Position numbers and translations under genes: made by a program. The notes beneath the pieces were generated by a model. The model made no database searches. It saw only the letters and a list, made by a program, of their open reading frames with translations, and was not told the DNA's origin. A stretch of DNA of 64,000 bases from Bartonella sp. HY328 (GTDB taxonomy: Bacteria > Pseudomonadota > Alphaproteobacteria > Rhizobiales > Rhizobiaceae). Positions 28,377-37,425 of this stretch are shown here, in pieces (position 1 is the stretch's first letter; each line of letters begins with the position of its first letter). The stretch is from positions 1,170,501-1,234,500 of the forward strand of contig NZ_CP104883.1 of NCBI RefSeq assembly GCF_025449335.1, in the 5' to 3' direction.

Positions 28377-28958
28377 CTACTTATATTGCCAGGTTGTTTT
28401 TAAACATAAATCAAAGGGCGACTGCCAAATATTTTTATCTCCCACATAGGGATTGGTTATTTCATCAATATTAGAAAATCGATTTATATCAGGTAATTTG
28501 CCATTTGCGCCAAAAGCTATATTGAAGCCAGCTTGTTTAAAGGATTTTTCAAAATCAATGGAATGAATCGGATAGTGTATAATCCGTTCTGTTCCTTTTT
28601 TTAAAGTATGAATTTCTAACATTTTTTTTGATACAATGGGAATGACATAACGAGGCCGATAACGGAACCAATCGTTTCCCACAGTATGTTGAAAGCCAAT
28701 ACCAAGCGTATATAAATTTTCCTGCCATTGAATGTCTTTATCAAAGGCGGTAAAGGTTAATTTTAAATCAGCGGTGGTTTTTTCTAAGACAGATTCAGAG
28801 CTATTTTTATTAACTAAGATAATAGGCTCGGTGATTGAAAACTCTATTTTCATACCTTCAATAATAACTGAACTGCTGCATTTATTATGGTCCAATTCAG
28901 CTGCATTTCCATTAAAACTATATAATAATGCTGATATTAATATAGCCTTTTTAAACAT
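28377..28958 (-). CDS. hypothetical exported protein
   Basis: The 193-residue protein begins with a signal peptide (MFKKAILISALLYSFNGNAA). The mature part has two cysteines, one near its start (NKCSSS) and one near its end (FDLCLKT), which could form a disulphide. The rest looks beta-rich. No family is recognised. It is divergent from the pqq operon, 315 bases away. Confidence 0.6.
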   Translation of the reverse strand: MFKKAILISALLYSFNGNAAELDHNKCSSSVIIEGMKIEFSITEPIILVNKNSSESVLEKTTADLKLTFTAFDKDIQWQENLYTLGIGFQHTVGNDWFRYRPRYVIPIVSKKMLEIHTLKKGTERIIHYPIHSIDFEKSFKQAGFNIAFGANGKLPDINRFSNIDEITNPYVGDKNIWQSPFDLCLKTTWQYK

Positions 28959-29210
28959 CGATATTTACCCCTTACACCCTATACCTTATGTGCATGATGA
29001 TTTATATCTTAGCAATAGCATAATGATGGCTTTTTAATGCTATTTTATAGCTGCCATACAATGTGTTTCATTGTAGAATCTTATTCATTTGTATTGTTAA
29101 AAAATAGCGCTTTTTTATAACTCTTTAAAACTAATAGTAAAATTAAGTTGAAACGAGATATTTTTAATGACGCGATAATAAAAAACTGTCATATTCCTTG
29201 CGAATGGCAG

Positions 29211-29229
29211 ATGCCGCTATTTGCGGCAT
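29211..29229 (+). promoter_or_regulatory. hairpin in the pqqA upstream region
   Basis: ATGCCGC and GCGGCAT pair around a five-base loop, 44 bases before pqqA. It could be part of the pqqA 5' untranslated region; no promoter is assigned. Confidence 0.4.
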
Positions 29230-29272
29230 TCATGCTGATGATCAATATTTTCCACCAGAAAAGGAGATTTTT

Positions 29273-29368
29273 ATGAAAAAAGCATGGGCAAAGCCAACTA
29301 TGTGCCAAGTTGCAGCCGGTATGGAAATTTCACGTTATTTACCTGCACAGGTAGCAACAAAGCGCTAA
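29273..29368 (+). CDS. pqqA: PQQ precursor peptide PqqA
   Basis: PqqA is the ribosomal peptide whose conserved Glu and Tyr are cross-linked by PqqE and become the PQQ skeleton. The 31-residue product contains GMEISRYLPA, with Glu18 and Tyr22 in the required ExxxY spacing and the typical AWAKP start. A strong AAGGAG lies seven bases before the ATG. A large intrinsic terminator separates it from pqqB. Confidence 0.95.
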   Translation: MKKAWAKPTMCQVAAGMEISRYLPAQVATKR

Positions 29369-29394
29369 TTGCTTTGTATTTTATAGTGATATGG

Positions 29395-29442
29395 ATGTTG
29401 GCGCTTTCTCTTAAATATTGTGGACGCGCCAACATTTTTTTT
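29395..29442 (+). terminator. intrinsic terminator between pqqA and pqqB
   Basis: A perfect 10-bp stem (ATGTTGGCGC with GCGCCAACAT) encloses a 21-base loop and is followed by a run of eight T. Partial termination here would give much more pqqA than pqqBCDE message, which suits a precursor consumed stoichiometrically. Confidence 0.9.
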
Positions 29443-29481
29443 AATAGTTTATATGTTATTTATGTTTAATTGGATTATTTA

Positions 29482-30414
29482 ATGTTTTTTAAAATTATTG
29501 GCTCGGCTGCTGGCGGCGGTTTTCCGCAATGGAATTGTAATTATCCATTAAGCCGCAACGCTCGCACAAAAAATGCCAATTATTTGCCACGTACTCAATC
29601 AAGCCTTATCGCATCTAGTGATCAAAAGCGGTGGGTGCTGTTTAATGCTTCCCCAGATTTGCGCCAACAAATTAATCAAACACCAGAATTACATCCCCAT
29701 GCTGATGGTGAATTACGCAATTCGCCTATTGCTGCGGTTGTTTTAACCAATGCCGATGTTGACCATATTGCTGGCTTGTTGACCTTGCGTGAACGCCAAC
29801 CCTTTGTGCTTTATGCGACAAAACGGGTTATGACTGTTTTAAACGAAAACCCGATCTTTAATGTGCTGGATCGCGATATTGTACAGAGAAAAGTTTTACC
29901 CAATAGTGGTCTAGTTACCTTGCATGATTGTGAGGGAAAATCCCTTAACGTAGAAATTGAAATATTTTCGGTTCCTGGAAAAGTGGCTCTGTTTATGGAA
30001 GACCCAATGCAGCTCAATTTCGGCTCGCAAGAGGGCGATACGGTTGCTTTGAAAATCTATGAGAAGGACAGTGATAACAGTCTTTTATATATTCCAGGGG
30101 CGGCAAGTGTCACAAATCTTATGAAGATGAAGGCTGGTAAAGCTGATATTTTGCTGTTTGATGGTACGCTTTATCAAGATGATGAAATGGTGAAGGCAGG
30201 GCTCGGACCTAAAACAGGTGCAAGAATGGGGCATATTTCCATGAGTGGTGAATTGGGCTCTATTGCTGTGTGGCAGGATGTTGCAATAAAGCGCAAAATT
30301 TTTGTTCATATTAATAATAGTAATCCGGTGCTAGACGCATCATCGCCTGAGCGTGCTTTGGTAGAAAAGGCCGGTTGGGAAATTGCTTTTGACGGAATGG
30401 AGTTAGCCCTATGA
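29482..30414 (+). CDS. pqqB: PQQ biosynthesis protein PqqB
   Basis: PqqB is a metallo-beta-lactamase-fold protein acting as a hydroxylase on the di-amino-acid intermediate. The 310-residue protein begins FFKIIGSAAGGGFPQWNCNYPLS, the family hallmark, and contains LTNADVDHIAGLL (metal-binding region) and GARMGHISMSG. The ATG is chosen over a TTG four codons upstream. Its stop overlaps the pqqC start (ATGA). Confidence 0.96.
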   Translation: MFFKIIGSAAGGGFPQWNCNYPLSRNARTKNANYLPRTQSSLIASSDQKRWVLFNASPDLRQQINQTPELHPHADGELRNSPIAAVVLTNADVDHIAGLLTLRERQPFVLYATKRVMTVLNENPIFNVLDRDIVQRKVLPNSGLVTLHDCEGKSLNVEIEIFSVPGKVALFMEDPMQLNFGSQEGDTVALKIYEKDSDNSLLYIPGAASVTNLMKMKAGKADILLFDGTLYQDDEMVKAGLGPKTGARMGHISMSGELGSIAVWQDVAIKRKIFVHINNSNPVLDASSPERALVEKAGWEIAFDGMELAL

Positions 30415-31172
30415 CTGATTATCATGATATTGCACAAAACGGCCTTAGCGAGAGTGAATTAGAAGCGGTGTTGCGCCAAATTGGCCATGAGCGTTATCAC
30501 ATTAATCACCCACATCACCATTATATGATGGCGGGAAATATGTCTAAACTTGAATTGCAAGCTTGGGCCTTAAACCGCTATTGCTATCAGGCCGCTATTC
30601 CGCGCAAAGATGCAGCTATTTTAATGCGCTCTAATGATCCTGAGTTTCGTGCTGAATGGCGCAGTCGCATTGAAGATCACGATGGCACAAATGGTAAAGA
30701 TGGTGGCATATCACGCTGGTTAAAATTAGCAACGGGTCTTGGTCTTGACGAAGAGGTGGTTAAAAGCCAAAGGCAGGCTTTAGCTGCTACGAAATTTGCT
30801 GTTGGTGCATATATCGAGTTTTGCCGTGATAAAACCCTGCTTGAAGCGGTAGCATCTTCCTTAACCGAGCTTTTTTCGCCATTGATCATATCAGAGCGCG
30901 TACCTGGTATGCTCGCCAAATATTCTTTTATCAGTGAAGAAACCTTGGCCTATTTTAAGCCGCGTTTGACCCAAGCGCCAAAAGATTCTGATTTTGCTTT
31001 AGCTTATGTAAAAAAGCATGCCAATACGCCAGAAAAACAGCAACAAGTAATTGACGCATTGTTGTTTAAAACTGATATCCTATGGGCGATGTTAGATGCA
31101 CTACAACATGCCTATGGTGAAAAAGGCCATATTCCGCCCGGCGCTTTTACAGGGGCATTAACAGGCAATTAG
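30411..31172 (+). CDS. pqqC: pyrroloquinoline-quinone synthase PqqC
   Basis: PqqC is the cofactor-less oxidase that performs the final eight-electron oxidation and ring closure to PQQ. The 253-residue helical protein contains RYHINHPHHHYM near the N-terminus, LNRYCYQAAIPRKDAAILMR, and ELFSPLIISERVPGM, all conserved active-site segments. It overlaps pqqB by four bases and its stop directly abuts the pqqD ATG. Confidence 0.97.
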   Translation: MTDYHDIAQNGLSESELEAVLRQIGHERYHINHPHHHYMMAGNMSKLELQAWALNRYCYQAAIPRKDAAILMRSNDPEFRAEWRSRIEDHDGTNGKDGGISRWLKLATGLGLDEEVVKSQRQALAATKFAVGAYIEFCRDKTLLEAVASSLTELFSPLIISERVPGMLAKYSFISEETLAYFKPRLTQAPKDSDFALAYVKKHANTPEKQQQVIDALLFKTDILWAMLDALQHAYGEKGHIPPGAFTGALTGN

Positions 31173-31484
31173 ATGTTACATGTTCTGGCGGAAGTTAAAA
31201 AGTCAAGGCAAATTGTAAGTGCAATGAGTAAGCCGCATTTAATGGCGCATGTTCGCATGCGCTATGATCCTGTAAGGGAGGCGCTGGCCTTGTTGTCACC
31301 AGAAAAAATCCTTTGGCCTGATGAAATTGCCCTAGAAATTTTAAATCTTTGTAATGGTAAAAATACCGTGTCTGACATTGCAACGCAATTGGCAAGCCAA
31401 TATGAAGCGCCTTTTGATGAAGTATTGGCCGATGTCATGGAGTTTTTACAAAGCTGGTCGGATCAGTTATTATTGAAATTATGA
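31173..31484 (+). CDS. pqqD: PQQ peptide chaperone PqqD
   Basis: PqqD binds PqqA and presents it to the radical-SAM enzyme PqqE. The 103-residue winged-helix protein has the family core LSPEKILWPDEIALEILNLCNGKNTVSDIA. The N-terminal 28 residues exceed the usual length by about ten, so an internal ATG could be the true start. It overlaps pqqE by four bases. Confidence 0.92.
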   Translation: MLHVLAEVKKSRQIVSAMSKPHLMAHVRMRYDPVREALALLSPEKILWPDEIALEILNLCNGKNTVSDIATQLASQYEAPFDEVLADVMEFLQSWSDQLLLKL

Positions 31485-32572
31485 ATCAGACAATTTTACC
31501 ACCGATCAGTATGTTGGCGGAGTTGACCTATCGTTGTCCGCTACAATGTCCTTATTGTTCCAACCCTTTAGAATTGATGAAAGCTGATCGCGAATGCGAT
31601 ACAGATCGTTGGACCGCGTTGTTTAATGAAGCTGCCGATATGGGGCTGTTACAAGTGCATCTTTCTGGTGGTGAGCCAACCTTGCGTAAGGATTTACCGC
31701 AATTGGTGGCAGCACTTAAAGCTCGCGATATTTATAGCAATTTGATAACTGCTGGGGTAGGCGGCGCAGAAAAACAATTGCCAGCCTTAGTTGAAGCTGG
31801 GCTTGACCATGTTCAGCTTTCGGTACAAGGCACAGATAGTGCCACAACCGAGCTTATTGGCCATCTTAAAGGTGGTTTTGAGCAAAAAATGAAAACGGCA
31901 CAAAAAGTGCGCGAATTGCAGTTGCCTTTAACTATTAATGCCCCAATACATCGCCATAATATTGATCAGTTAGATAATTATGTAAAACTTGCTTTAAGAC
32001 TTGGTGCGGAACGGCTGGAAATAGCCAATGTGCAATATTCCGGTTGGGCGCTGCTTAATCGCGGTGCTTTAATGCCAAAACGCGAAGATTTTGAACGACA
32101 AATGGATATGGTCGCTCATTTGCGTGAAGCTTTGCGCGGAATTTTAAATATAGATTATGTCATTCCCGATTATTTTGCCGATTATCCTAAACCTTGTATG
32201 GGCGGTTGGGCAAGGGATGCTTTTGTGGCAACGCCTGATTGTACAATTTTGCCCTGCCATGCCGCAATGACGATTAAAACCTTGCAATTTGATCGATTTG
32301 GCGAAAAATCATTAAACGATATTTGGCTTCATTCATCCGCTTTTAATGCCTATCGCGGTGATGATTGGATGAGTGAGCCTTGCCGCTCTTGCGAACGCAA
32401 AGAGTTAGATTATGGCGGCTGTCGCTGCCAAGCCCTTGCCCTTGCTGGTAATGCTAATGAGGTTGATCCAGCCTGTATTCGCTCACCTTTACATCAACAA
32501 ATGGTAGAGATGGGTCTAAAAGCATCGCAAAGCAATGACGAATTACAATATCGCCGCATTGGTGTTTTTTAG
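31481..32572 (+). CDS. pqqE: PqqA peptide cyclase PqqE (radical SAM)
   Basis: PqqE forms the carbon-carbon bond between Glu and Tyr of PqqA. The radical-SAM cysteines are Cys19, Cys23 and Cys26 in RCPLQCPYC. The C-terminal SPASM region carries further cysteines for auxiliary clusters (KPCMGGW, ILPCHA, PCRSCERK, GGCRCQ). The 363-residue length is normal. It ends the operon; the protease PqqF/G is not encoded here. Confidence 0.97.
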   Translation: MNQTILPPISMLAELTYRCPLQCPYCSNPLELMKADRECDTDRWTALFNEAADMGLLQVHLSGGEPTLRKDLPQLVAALKARDIYSNLITAGVGGAEKQLPALVEAGLDHVQLSVQGTDSATTELIGHLKGGFEQKMKTAQKVRELQLPLTINAPIHRHNIDQLDNYVKLALRLGAERLEIANVQYSGWALLNRGALMPKREDFERQMDMVAHLREALRGILNIDYVIPDYFADYPKPCMGGWARDAFVATPDCTILPCHAAMTIKTLQFDRFGEKSLNDIWLHSSAFNAYRGDDWMSEPCRSCERKELDYGGCRCQALALAGNANEVDPACIRSPLHQQMVEMGLKASQSNDELQYRRIGVF

Positions 32573-32605
32573 CCAAAATAGCTGCGCATGGTGATGGTTT
32601 AAATC

Positions 32606-33211
32606 TTATTCATCAAACCATTCTTTTGCCTTTGCATTGATTGGTATATTGGTAAGACTTATTGCGCGAAGGGCAAGATCATTAACAATATCATCAATGG
32701 TTTGTGGTTTGTGATAAAAAGCCGGTACTGGCGGCATGATAATTCCCCCCATCTCAGTCACTTGCACCATATTGCGCAAATGACCAAGATGAAGCGGCGT
32801 TTCGCGCGCCAATAAGATGAGCCGCCGCCGTTCTTTTAAATGAACATCTGCCGCCCGTATAATGAGATTGTCTGCAAGCCCATTGGCGATAGCCGCTAGG
32901 CTGTGCATTGAGCAGGGAGCAATGATCATTGCGGCAGTTTTAAATGAGCCGCTGGCAATGCTTGCCCCAATATTGTGGTAATCATGAAAAATTATATTGC
33001 TCATACAATTGGTTTGTAATTGCTTATATTTTTGCAAATTTTCTTTTGAAATTTCGGTTTCTATTGTTCTTTGTGCAGATGGAGAAACAACGACGTGCAA
33101 ATTTATATGCTTTTCAGCAAAAAGATAATCAATAATTTTTAAACCAATAGCGGCACCTGATGCACCGGTGATGGCAACGACAATGCGGATGTTTTGAGGC
33201 TCATTCATCAT
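32606..33211 (-). CDS. ubiX: flavin prenyltransferase UbiX
   Basis: UbiX attaches dimethylallyl to FMN, making the prenylated-FMN cofactor of UbiD decarboxylases. The 201-residue flavoprotein shows AITGASGAAIGLKI, APCSMHSLAAIANGLADNL and ARETPLHLGHLRNM, all typical. I start it at the first ATG of an ATGATGA that overlaps the ubiD stop, so the two are coupled. Confidence 0.92.
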   Translation of the reverse strand: MMNEPQNIRIVVAITGASGAAIGLKIIDYLFAEKHINLHVVVSPSAQRTIETEISKENLQKYKQLQTNCMSNIIFHDYHNIGASIASGSFKTAAMIIAPCSMHSLAAIANGLADNLIIRAADVHLKERRRLILLARETPLHLGHLRNMVQVTEMGGIIMPPVPAFYHKPQTIDDIVNDLALRAISLTNIPINAKAKEWFDE

Positions 33212-34674
33212 AGACCAAGATCTTTCCAATAGGCATCAACTTTTGACTTTACCTCATCGGGCATTTTTAAAACTTTGCCCCATTCGCGGGTGGTTTCGCC
33301 TTTAACCTTATTGGTGGCATCTAAGGCCATTTTGCCGCCAAGTCCTTCCATTGGTGAAGCAAAATCTAAATAATCAATCGGCATATTATCAAGAATTGTA
33401 GTGTCGCGGCTAGGATCAAAACGAGTGGATAATGCCCAAATCACATCATCCCAATTACGAATATTAATATCAGGATCAACGGCAATCATTAGCTTGGTGT
33501 AATTAAATTGCGGCAACATGCCCCAAAGCCCAAGCATTACACGTTTGGCTTGGCCGGCATAACGCTTATCAATGGCAACAATAATTGCGCGATAGGAGCA
33601 GGCTTCTGGAGGTAGCCAAATATCGGTAATTTCAGGAAATTGCTTTTTAACCAATGGAACGAATAATTGGTTGAGTGCTTCACCTATGCGCGAGGGTTCA
33701 TCGGGCGGTCTGCCTGTATAGGTGGAAAGGTAAATGGGCTTTTCGCGCATGGTAATGGCGGTAATTTCCATAACAGGAAAAGGTTCAACTGCGTTATAGT
33801 AACCAGTATGATCGCCATATGGCCCTTCATTTGCGGTATTTTTATGCGATACATAGCCTTCAATAATAATCTCAGCTTGCGCTGGTACCATTAAGGGTAC
33901 AGTTTTCGCTTGCACAAGATCCGTTGGGCTTTTGCGTAAAAGTCCGGAAAATGCAACCTCACTCATGGTTTCAGGTAAGGGCATGACCGCAGATAAAATA
34001 AGCGCAGGGTCAGCGCCAATAATAACGGCAACCGGCATATCGCGTTGTTGCTTTTGCCATTTGTGATGGTGTTTAGCGCCGCCGCGATGCGCAAGCCAAC
34101 GCATGATAAGATGGCTATTGTCGAGTTTTTGTAGGCGATAAACTCCAAGATTTACATCGCTGCAATTATCAGGATCAACAGTCATTACTAAAGGCCACGT
34201 TACCAAAGGGGCGGGTTCATCTGGCCAGCAGGTCTGAATTGGCAAAACTCCCAAATCAATATCATCACCAGTTAATATAATTTCTTGGCAGGGAGCACTT
34301 CGCTTGGTTTTGGTGCGCATAGAAAGGACAGAACGCGCCATTGGCAATTTTTTCCAAAGATCGGAAAGTGAAGAAATACCACTTGGCTCGCGCAAATCCG
34401 ATAGGCTTTGACCAAGATCAGGGAGGGATTTTTCTTCAATACCAAGGCCTAGTGCCACGCGCTCTACCGAGCCAAATAGGTTGGTGAGGACTGGGATTTT
34501 TGAAATGACACCATGTTCATTTATTGGTTTTTCAAACAATAGAGCAGGGCCATGCTTTTCCAAAACACGTTTATGGATTTCGGTCATTTCATGTTGAATT
34601 GAAACTGGATGCTTGATGCGTTTTAACAAATTGCGCGACTCAAGAAGCTTTATAAAGGCGTTTAAGTCATGCAT
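33208..34674 (-). CDS. ubiD: UbiD family 4-hydroxy-3-polyprenylbenzoate decarboxylase
   Basis: UbiD uses prenylated FMN to decarboxylate the ubiquinone precursor. The 488-residue length equals the family norm. Conserved stretches include EGPYGDHTGYYN, YTGRPPDEPSRIGEALN and WALSTRFDPSRDT. Pairing with ubiX and closeness to ubiTUV support a role in ubiquinone synthesis, though other aryl substrates are possible for UbiD relatives. Its ATG overlaps the end of a 43-codon frame upstream. Confidence 0.92.
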   Translation of the reverse strand: MHDLNAFIKLLESRNLLKRIKHPVSIQHEMTEIHKRVLEKHGPALLFEKPINEHGVISKIPVLTNLFGSVERVALGLGIEEKSLPDLGQSLSDLREPSGISSLSDLWKKLPMARSVLSMRTKTKRSAPCQEIILTGDDIDLGVLPIQTCWPDEPAPLVTWPLVMTVDPDNCSDVNLGVYRLQKLDNSHLIMRWLAHRGGAKHHHKWQKQQRDMPVAVIIGADPALILSAVMPLPETMSEVAFSGLLRKSPTDLVQAKTVPLMVPAQAEIIIEGYVSHKNTANEGPYGDHTGYYNAVEPFPVMEITAITMREKPIYLSTYTGRPPDEPSRIGEALNQLFVPLVKKQFPEITDIWLPPEACSYRAIIVAIDKRYAGQAKRVMLGLWGMLPQFNYTKLMIAVDPDINIRNWDDVIWALSTRFDPSRDTTILDNMPIDYLDFASPMEGLGGKMALDATNKVKGETTREWGKVLKMPDEVKSKVDAYWKDLGL

Positions 34675-34798
34675 AGGCTTTTTCCTGATGGGGCAAAACC
34701 AGCAGCATAAACATAAACGGCACCAATATAGGCATTAGAAAAATAACTCGCTTAAGTGGCTGCTTTAGAAAAACTTTTAAATTTGAAACGGCATTCAT
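34667..34798 (-). CDS. candidate 43-residue membrane peptide coupled to ubiD
   Basis: This short frame starts with ATG at 34798 and ends in TGA, overlapping the ubiD start by eight bases (ATGCATGA). The predicted peptide has a basic N-terminal third (KVFLKQPLKR) and one strongly hydrophobic stretch (VIFLMPILVPFMFMLLVLP). The ribosome-binding site is weak. Overlap suggests translational coupling, and it may be a small membrane protein or a leader frame. No homologue is known to me. Confidence 0.45.
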   Translation of the reverse strand: MNAVSNLKVFLKQPLKRVIFLMPILVPFMFMLLVLPHQEKAYA

Positions 34799-34848
34799 CA
34801 AAAAAAATCCACTTCTTGCACTGGCGCTTCATTTATATTCATGGTATC

Positions 34849-34888
34849 TGCGACATAATGACGCAATTTTATGCGACACTATGTCGCA
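34849..34888. promoter_or_regulatory. two tandem palindromic operator-like sites
   Basis: TGCGACA-TAA-TGACGCA (34849-34865, one mismatch between arms) and TGCGACA-CTA-TGTCGCA (34872-34888, perfect) share the same 17-base design. Their centres are 23 bases apart. They lie in the divergent region between ubiD-ubiX and ubiTUV, so one regulator could control both. They do not match the FNR box TTGAT-N4-ATCAA. Confidence 0.75.
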
Positions 34889-34928
34889 AAGCGCCACATG
34901 TCAAATGATTTGCGAAAAGAGGTTTGCT

Positions 34929-35435
34929 ATGCAGCTTGCACCACCACTTAAAAATGCCATTTCACATCTGCCATTACTGCTTTTAAGCCTGCCAGCGCGT
35001 TTAGCCTTTTCGCAAATTTTGCTTGTCCACCCCAAATTATTTGACCGCCTTGGCGAACATGCCAGCAAAAATTTTGCTTTTATTTTAACCGATATGCCTT
35101 TGGTGTTTGTGGTCAACCCGCAACAAAAATCGATTAAACTTTTCAAAGACCGTAAAGATATTAAGGCCGATGCTGAAGTTGAGGGGCCGCTTGGCCTGTT
35201 GCTTGCTTTGGCTGAGGGTCGGCTCGATGCTGACGCGTTGTTTTTTTCACGCGATGTTATGATTACTGGCGATATGGAAGCAATGCTTGCTTTGCGTAAT
35301 GCACTTGATGACAATGAAATAGATTTACCGCATGATTTGTCACTATTAAGTGGCCCATTAGCTCCAATCACCGAAAAAGTGGCTAAGCATTTACGCCGCC
35401 ATTTATTAAAAGAGGAGCCAAAGCAATGGAATTAA
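34929..35435 (+). CDS. ubiT: UbiT, SCP2-domain accessory protein of oxygen-independent ubiquinone synthesis
   Basis: UbiT is a lipid-binding SCP2 protein needed with UbiU and UbiV to make ubiquinone without oxygen. The SCP2 core is visible in FAFILTDMPLVFVVNPQQ and DALFFSRDVMITGDMEAMLALRNALDD. I chose the ATG at 34929 because AAGAGG precedes it and the family's start fits, giving 168 residues. The upstream ATG at 34881 lies inside an operator palindrome. Its end overlaps ubiU by ten bases. Confidence 0.88.
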   Translation: MQLAPPLKNAISHLPLLLLSLPARLAFSQILLVHPKLFDRLGEHASKNFAFILTDMPLVFVVNPQQKSIKLFKDRKDIKADAEVEGPLGLLLALAEGRLDADALFFSRDVMITGDMEAMLALRNALDDNEIDLPHDLSLLSGPLAPITEKVAKHLRRHLLKEEPKQWN

Positions 35436-36403
35436 TATGTCCTGCAGGTACGCCATCTGCCTTTATTGAAGCGGTAGATGCAGGAGCCGATTGCGTTTAT
35501 TGTGGCTTTCGCGATGAAACCAATGCCCGCAATTTTCCCGGTTTAAATTTTTCGCGTGAAGAATTATCTGATGCAATCGCTTATGCACGTAAAAAGAATG
35601 TTCAAACATTTGTTGCTTTAAACACTTTTATGCGTGCTGGCAGCGAAGATATTTGGTTTAGCGGCGTTGATGATGCAGTAGAAATTGGTGCTGATGCGCT
35701 GATATTAGCTGATATTGGCTTGCTTGATTATGCAACTCGTAAACATCCACAACAACGCCTCCATGTTTCGGTGCAGGCTTCTGCTTCAAATGTTGATGCT
35801 ATTGCTTTTCTTGTTTCGTCATTTAACGCTAAGCGTGTTGTTTTGCCACGCACTTTGACAATTAGCGATATTGCTAAACTTGCTAAACAAATTGATTGCG
35901 AAATCGAAGTCTTTGCCTTTGGCGGTCTTTGCGTGATGGCGGAGGGGCGTTGTTCATTATCCTCTTACGCCACAGGAAAATCACCTAACATGAATGGTGT
36001 TTGTTCACCTGCAAGCCATGTGCGTTATGAGCGAGATGGTGATGCAATGCTATCCATTTTGGGTGACTACACAATAAACCGTTTTGAGCGTGGCGAAGCT
36101 GCTGGCTACCCAACGCTTTGCAAAGGGCGTTTTGCCATCGCCAATGAACCAGGCTATGCCTTCGAAGACCCAATTTCCTTAGATGTGATGGATCATCTTG
36201 ACGCTTTGCGCGATGCTGGTGTTAGTGCGTTAAAAATTGAAGGACGTCAACGCGGTAAAGCCTATGTGGCGCAAGTCGTTGCTACATTAAAAGCCGCATT
36301 GCAAACCGATAGTGATAGTCGTGGTCAATATTTATCAAAATTACGCGCATTAAGTGAGGGGCAACAAACCACCTCTGGTGCTTATGAAAAACGGTGGAGA
36401 TAA
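35426..36403 (+). CDS. ubiU: UbiU, U32-family ubiquinone hydroxylation protein
   Basis: UbiU forms a heterodimer with UbiV that hydroxylates the ubiquinone ring using prephenate instead of oxygen. The 325-residue U32 protein keeps the four cluster cysteines at Cys169, Cys176, Cys193 and Cys232, the same numbers I recall for the E. coli protein. It opens with ELICPAGTPSAFIEAVDAGADCVYCGF. The gene lies between ubiT (overlap) and ubiV (start directly after its stop). Confidence 0.95.
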   Translation: MELICPAGTPSAFIEAVDAGADCVYCGFRDETNARNFPGLNFSREELSDAIAYARKKNVQTFVALNTFMRAGSEDIWFSGVDDAVEIGADALILADIGLLDYATRKHPQQRLHVSVQASASNVDAIAFLVSSFNAKRVVLPRTLTISDIAKLAKQIDCEIEVFAFGGLCVMAEGRCSLSSYATGKSPNMNGVCSPASHVRYERDGDAMLSILGDYTINRFERGEAAGYPTLCKGRFAIANEPGYAFEDPISLDVMDHLDALRDAGVSALKIEGRQRGKAYVAQVVATLKAALQTDSDSRGQYLSKLRALSEGQQTTSGAYEKRWR

Positions 36404-37327
36404 ATGATGGAAAATAGACAAATATCATTATCCATGGGACCAGTTTATTATTTATGGGATGCTGATAAATGGTGCGATTTTTATTATCGTATCGCCGATG
36501 AAGCACCGATTACTTCGGTGAGTATTGGCGAAAGCATTTGTTCTAAACGCTTGCATTTTACTGATAAGCATATTGATAAAGTTGCTGATCGGCTTCAAAA
36601 AGCTGGAAAAAAAGTGATTTATAGCACCCTTGCTATGGTAACGCTTGAACGTGAACGCAAAGACGTTAAAAAAGTGCTTGCTCGTAATGATTGTGTTTTT
36701 GAAGTCAATGACCTTGGAACAGTTAATTTATTAAACGATCATCAGCACATTATTAGCCCATTGCTTAATGTTTATAATGCGCCCACGGCTCGCTTTTTAG
36801 CAAGCCGCGGAGCAAAACGTGTTTGTTTGCCGCCAGAATTGCCCTTTCAATCAATAAAAATGATTGTTGAAAAAACCAAAGATGTCACTGATATTGAAGT
36901 TTTTGCTTTTGGCCGGCTTCCTTTGGCTATCTCGGCGCGTTGCGCCCATGCCCGCTCGAAAGGTCATATTAAGGACAATTGTCAATTTGTCTGCGGTGAA
37001 GATCCCAATGGATTGCCAATTCGCACGCTTGATGGCAAAGATTTTTTAAGCCTTAATGGTATTCAAACCATGTCGCATAATTGCCAAGCCTTAACTTATG
37101 AAATGCAATCGCTTATTGATATTGGCGTTCATCATTTTCGCTTATCGCCACAAGATTGTGATATGGTTGCAATCGCGCATTTGTTTAATGATCTCATTGC
37201 TGGGCAATTATCGGCTGAGGAAGCAACACAAAAAATTACAGATCACTGTGGTGATATGCCTTTGGCTAATGGCTTTATTCATGGTTTGGAAGGTGCGCGC
37301 TTTGTTGAGCGCTCTATTGCCTTATAA
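36404..37327 (+). CDS. ubiV: UbiV, U32-family ubiquinone hydroxylation protein
   Basis: UbiV is the partner of UbiU in oxygen-independent ubiquinone hydroxylation. The 307-residue protein has the [4Fe-4S] cysteines Cys180, Cys193 and Cys197 in the spacing Cx12Cx3C, plus an N-terminal cysteine at 46 in SICSKR. It has the U32 core FAFGRLPLAISARCAHAR. Its ATG follows the ubiU stop with no gap. Confidence 0.95.
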   Translation: MMENRQISLSMGPVYYLWDADKWCDFYYRIADEAPITSVSIGESICSKRLHFTDKHIDKVADRLQKAGKKVIYSTLAMVTLERERKDVKKVLARNDCVFEVNDLGTVNLLNDHQHIISPLLNVYNAPTARFLASRGAKRVCLPPELPFQSIKMIVEKTKDVTDIEVFAFGRLPLAISARCAHARSKGHIKDNCQFVCGEDPNGLPIRTLDGKDFLSLNGIQTMSHNCQALTYEMQSLIDIGVHHFRLSPQDCDMVAIAHLFNDLIAGQLSAEEATQKITDHCGDMPLANGFIHGLEGARFVERSIAL

Positions 37328-37425
37328 CAATATTTGTTAAGCTTTGAAGATAAAAACTAGTTATCAGCATAGCTATTGAAGCGGTGCTGATAGCGTTTTG
37401 ATAAATCTTTTGGGATGAAGGTTTT

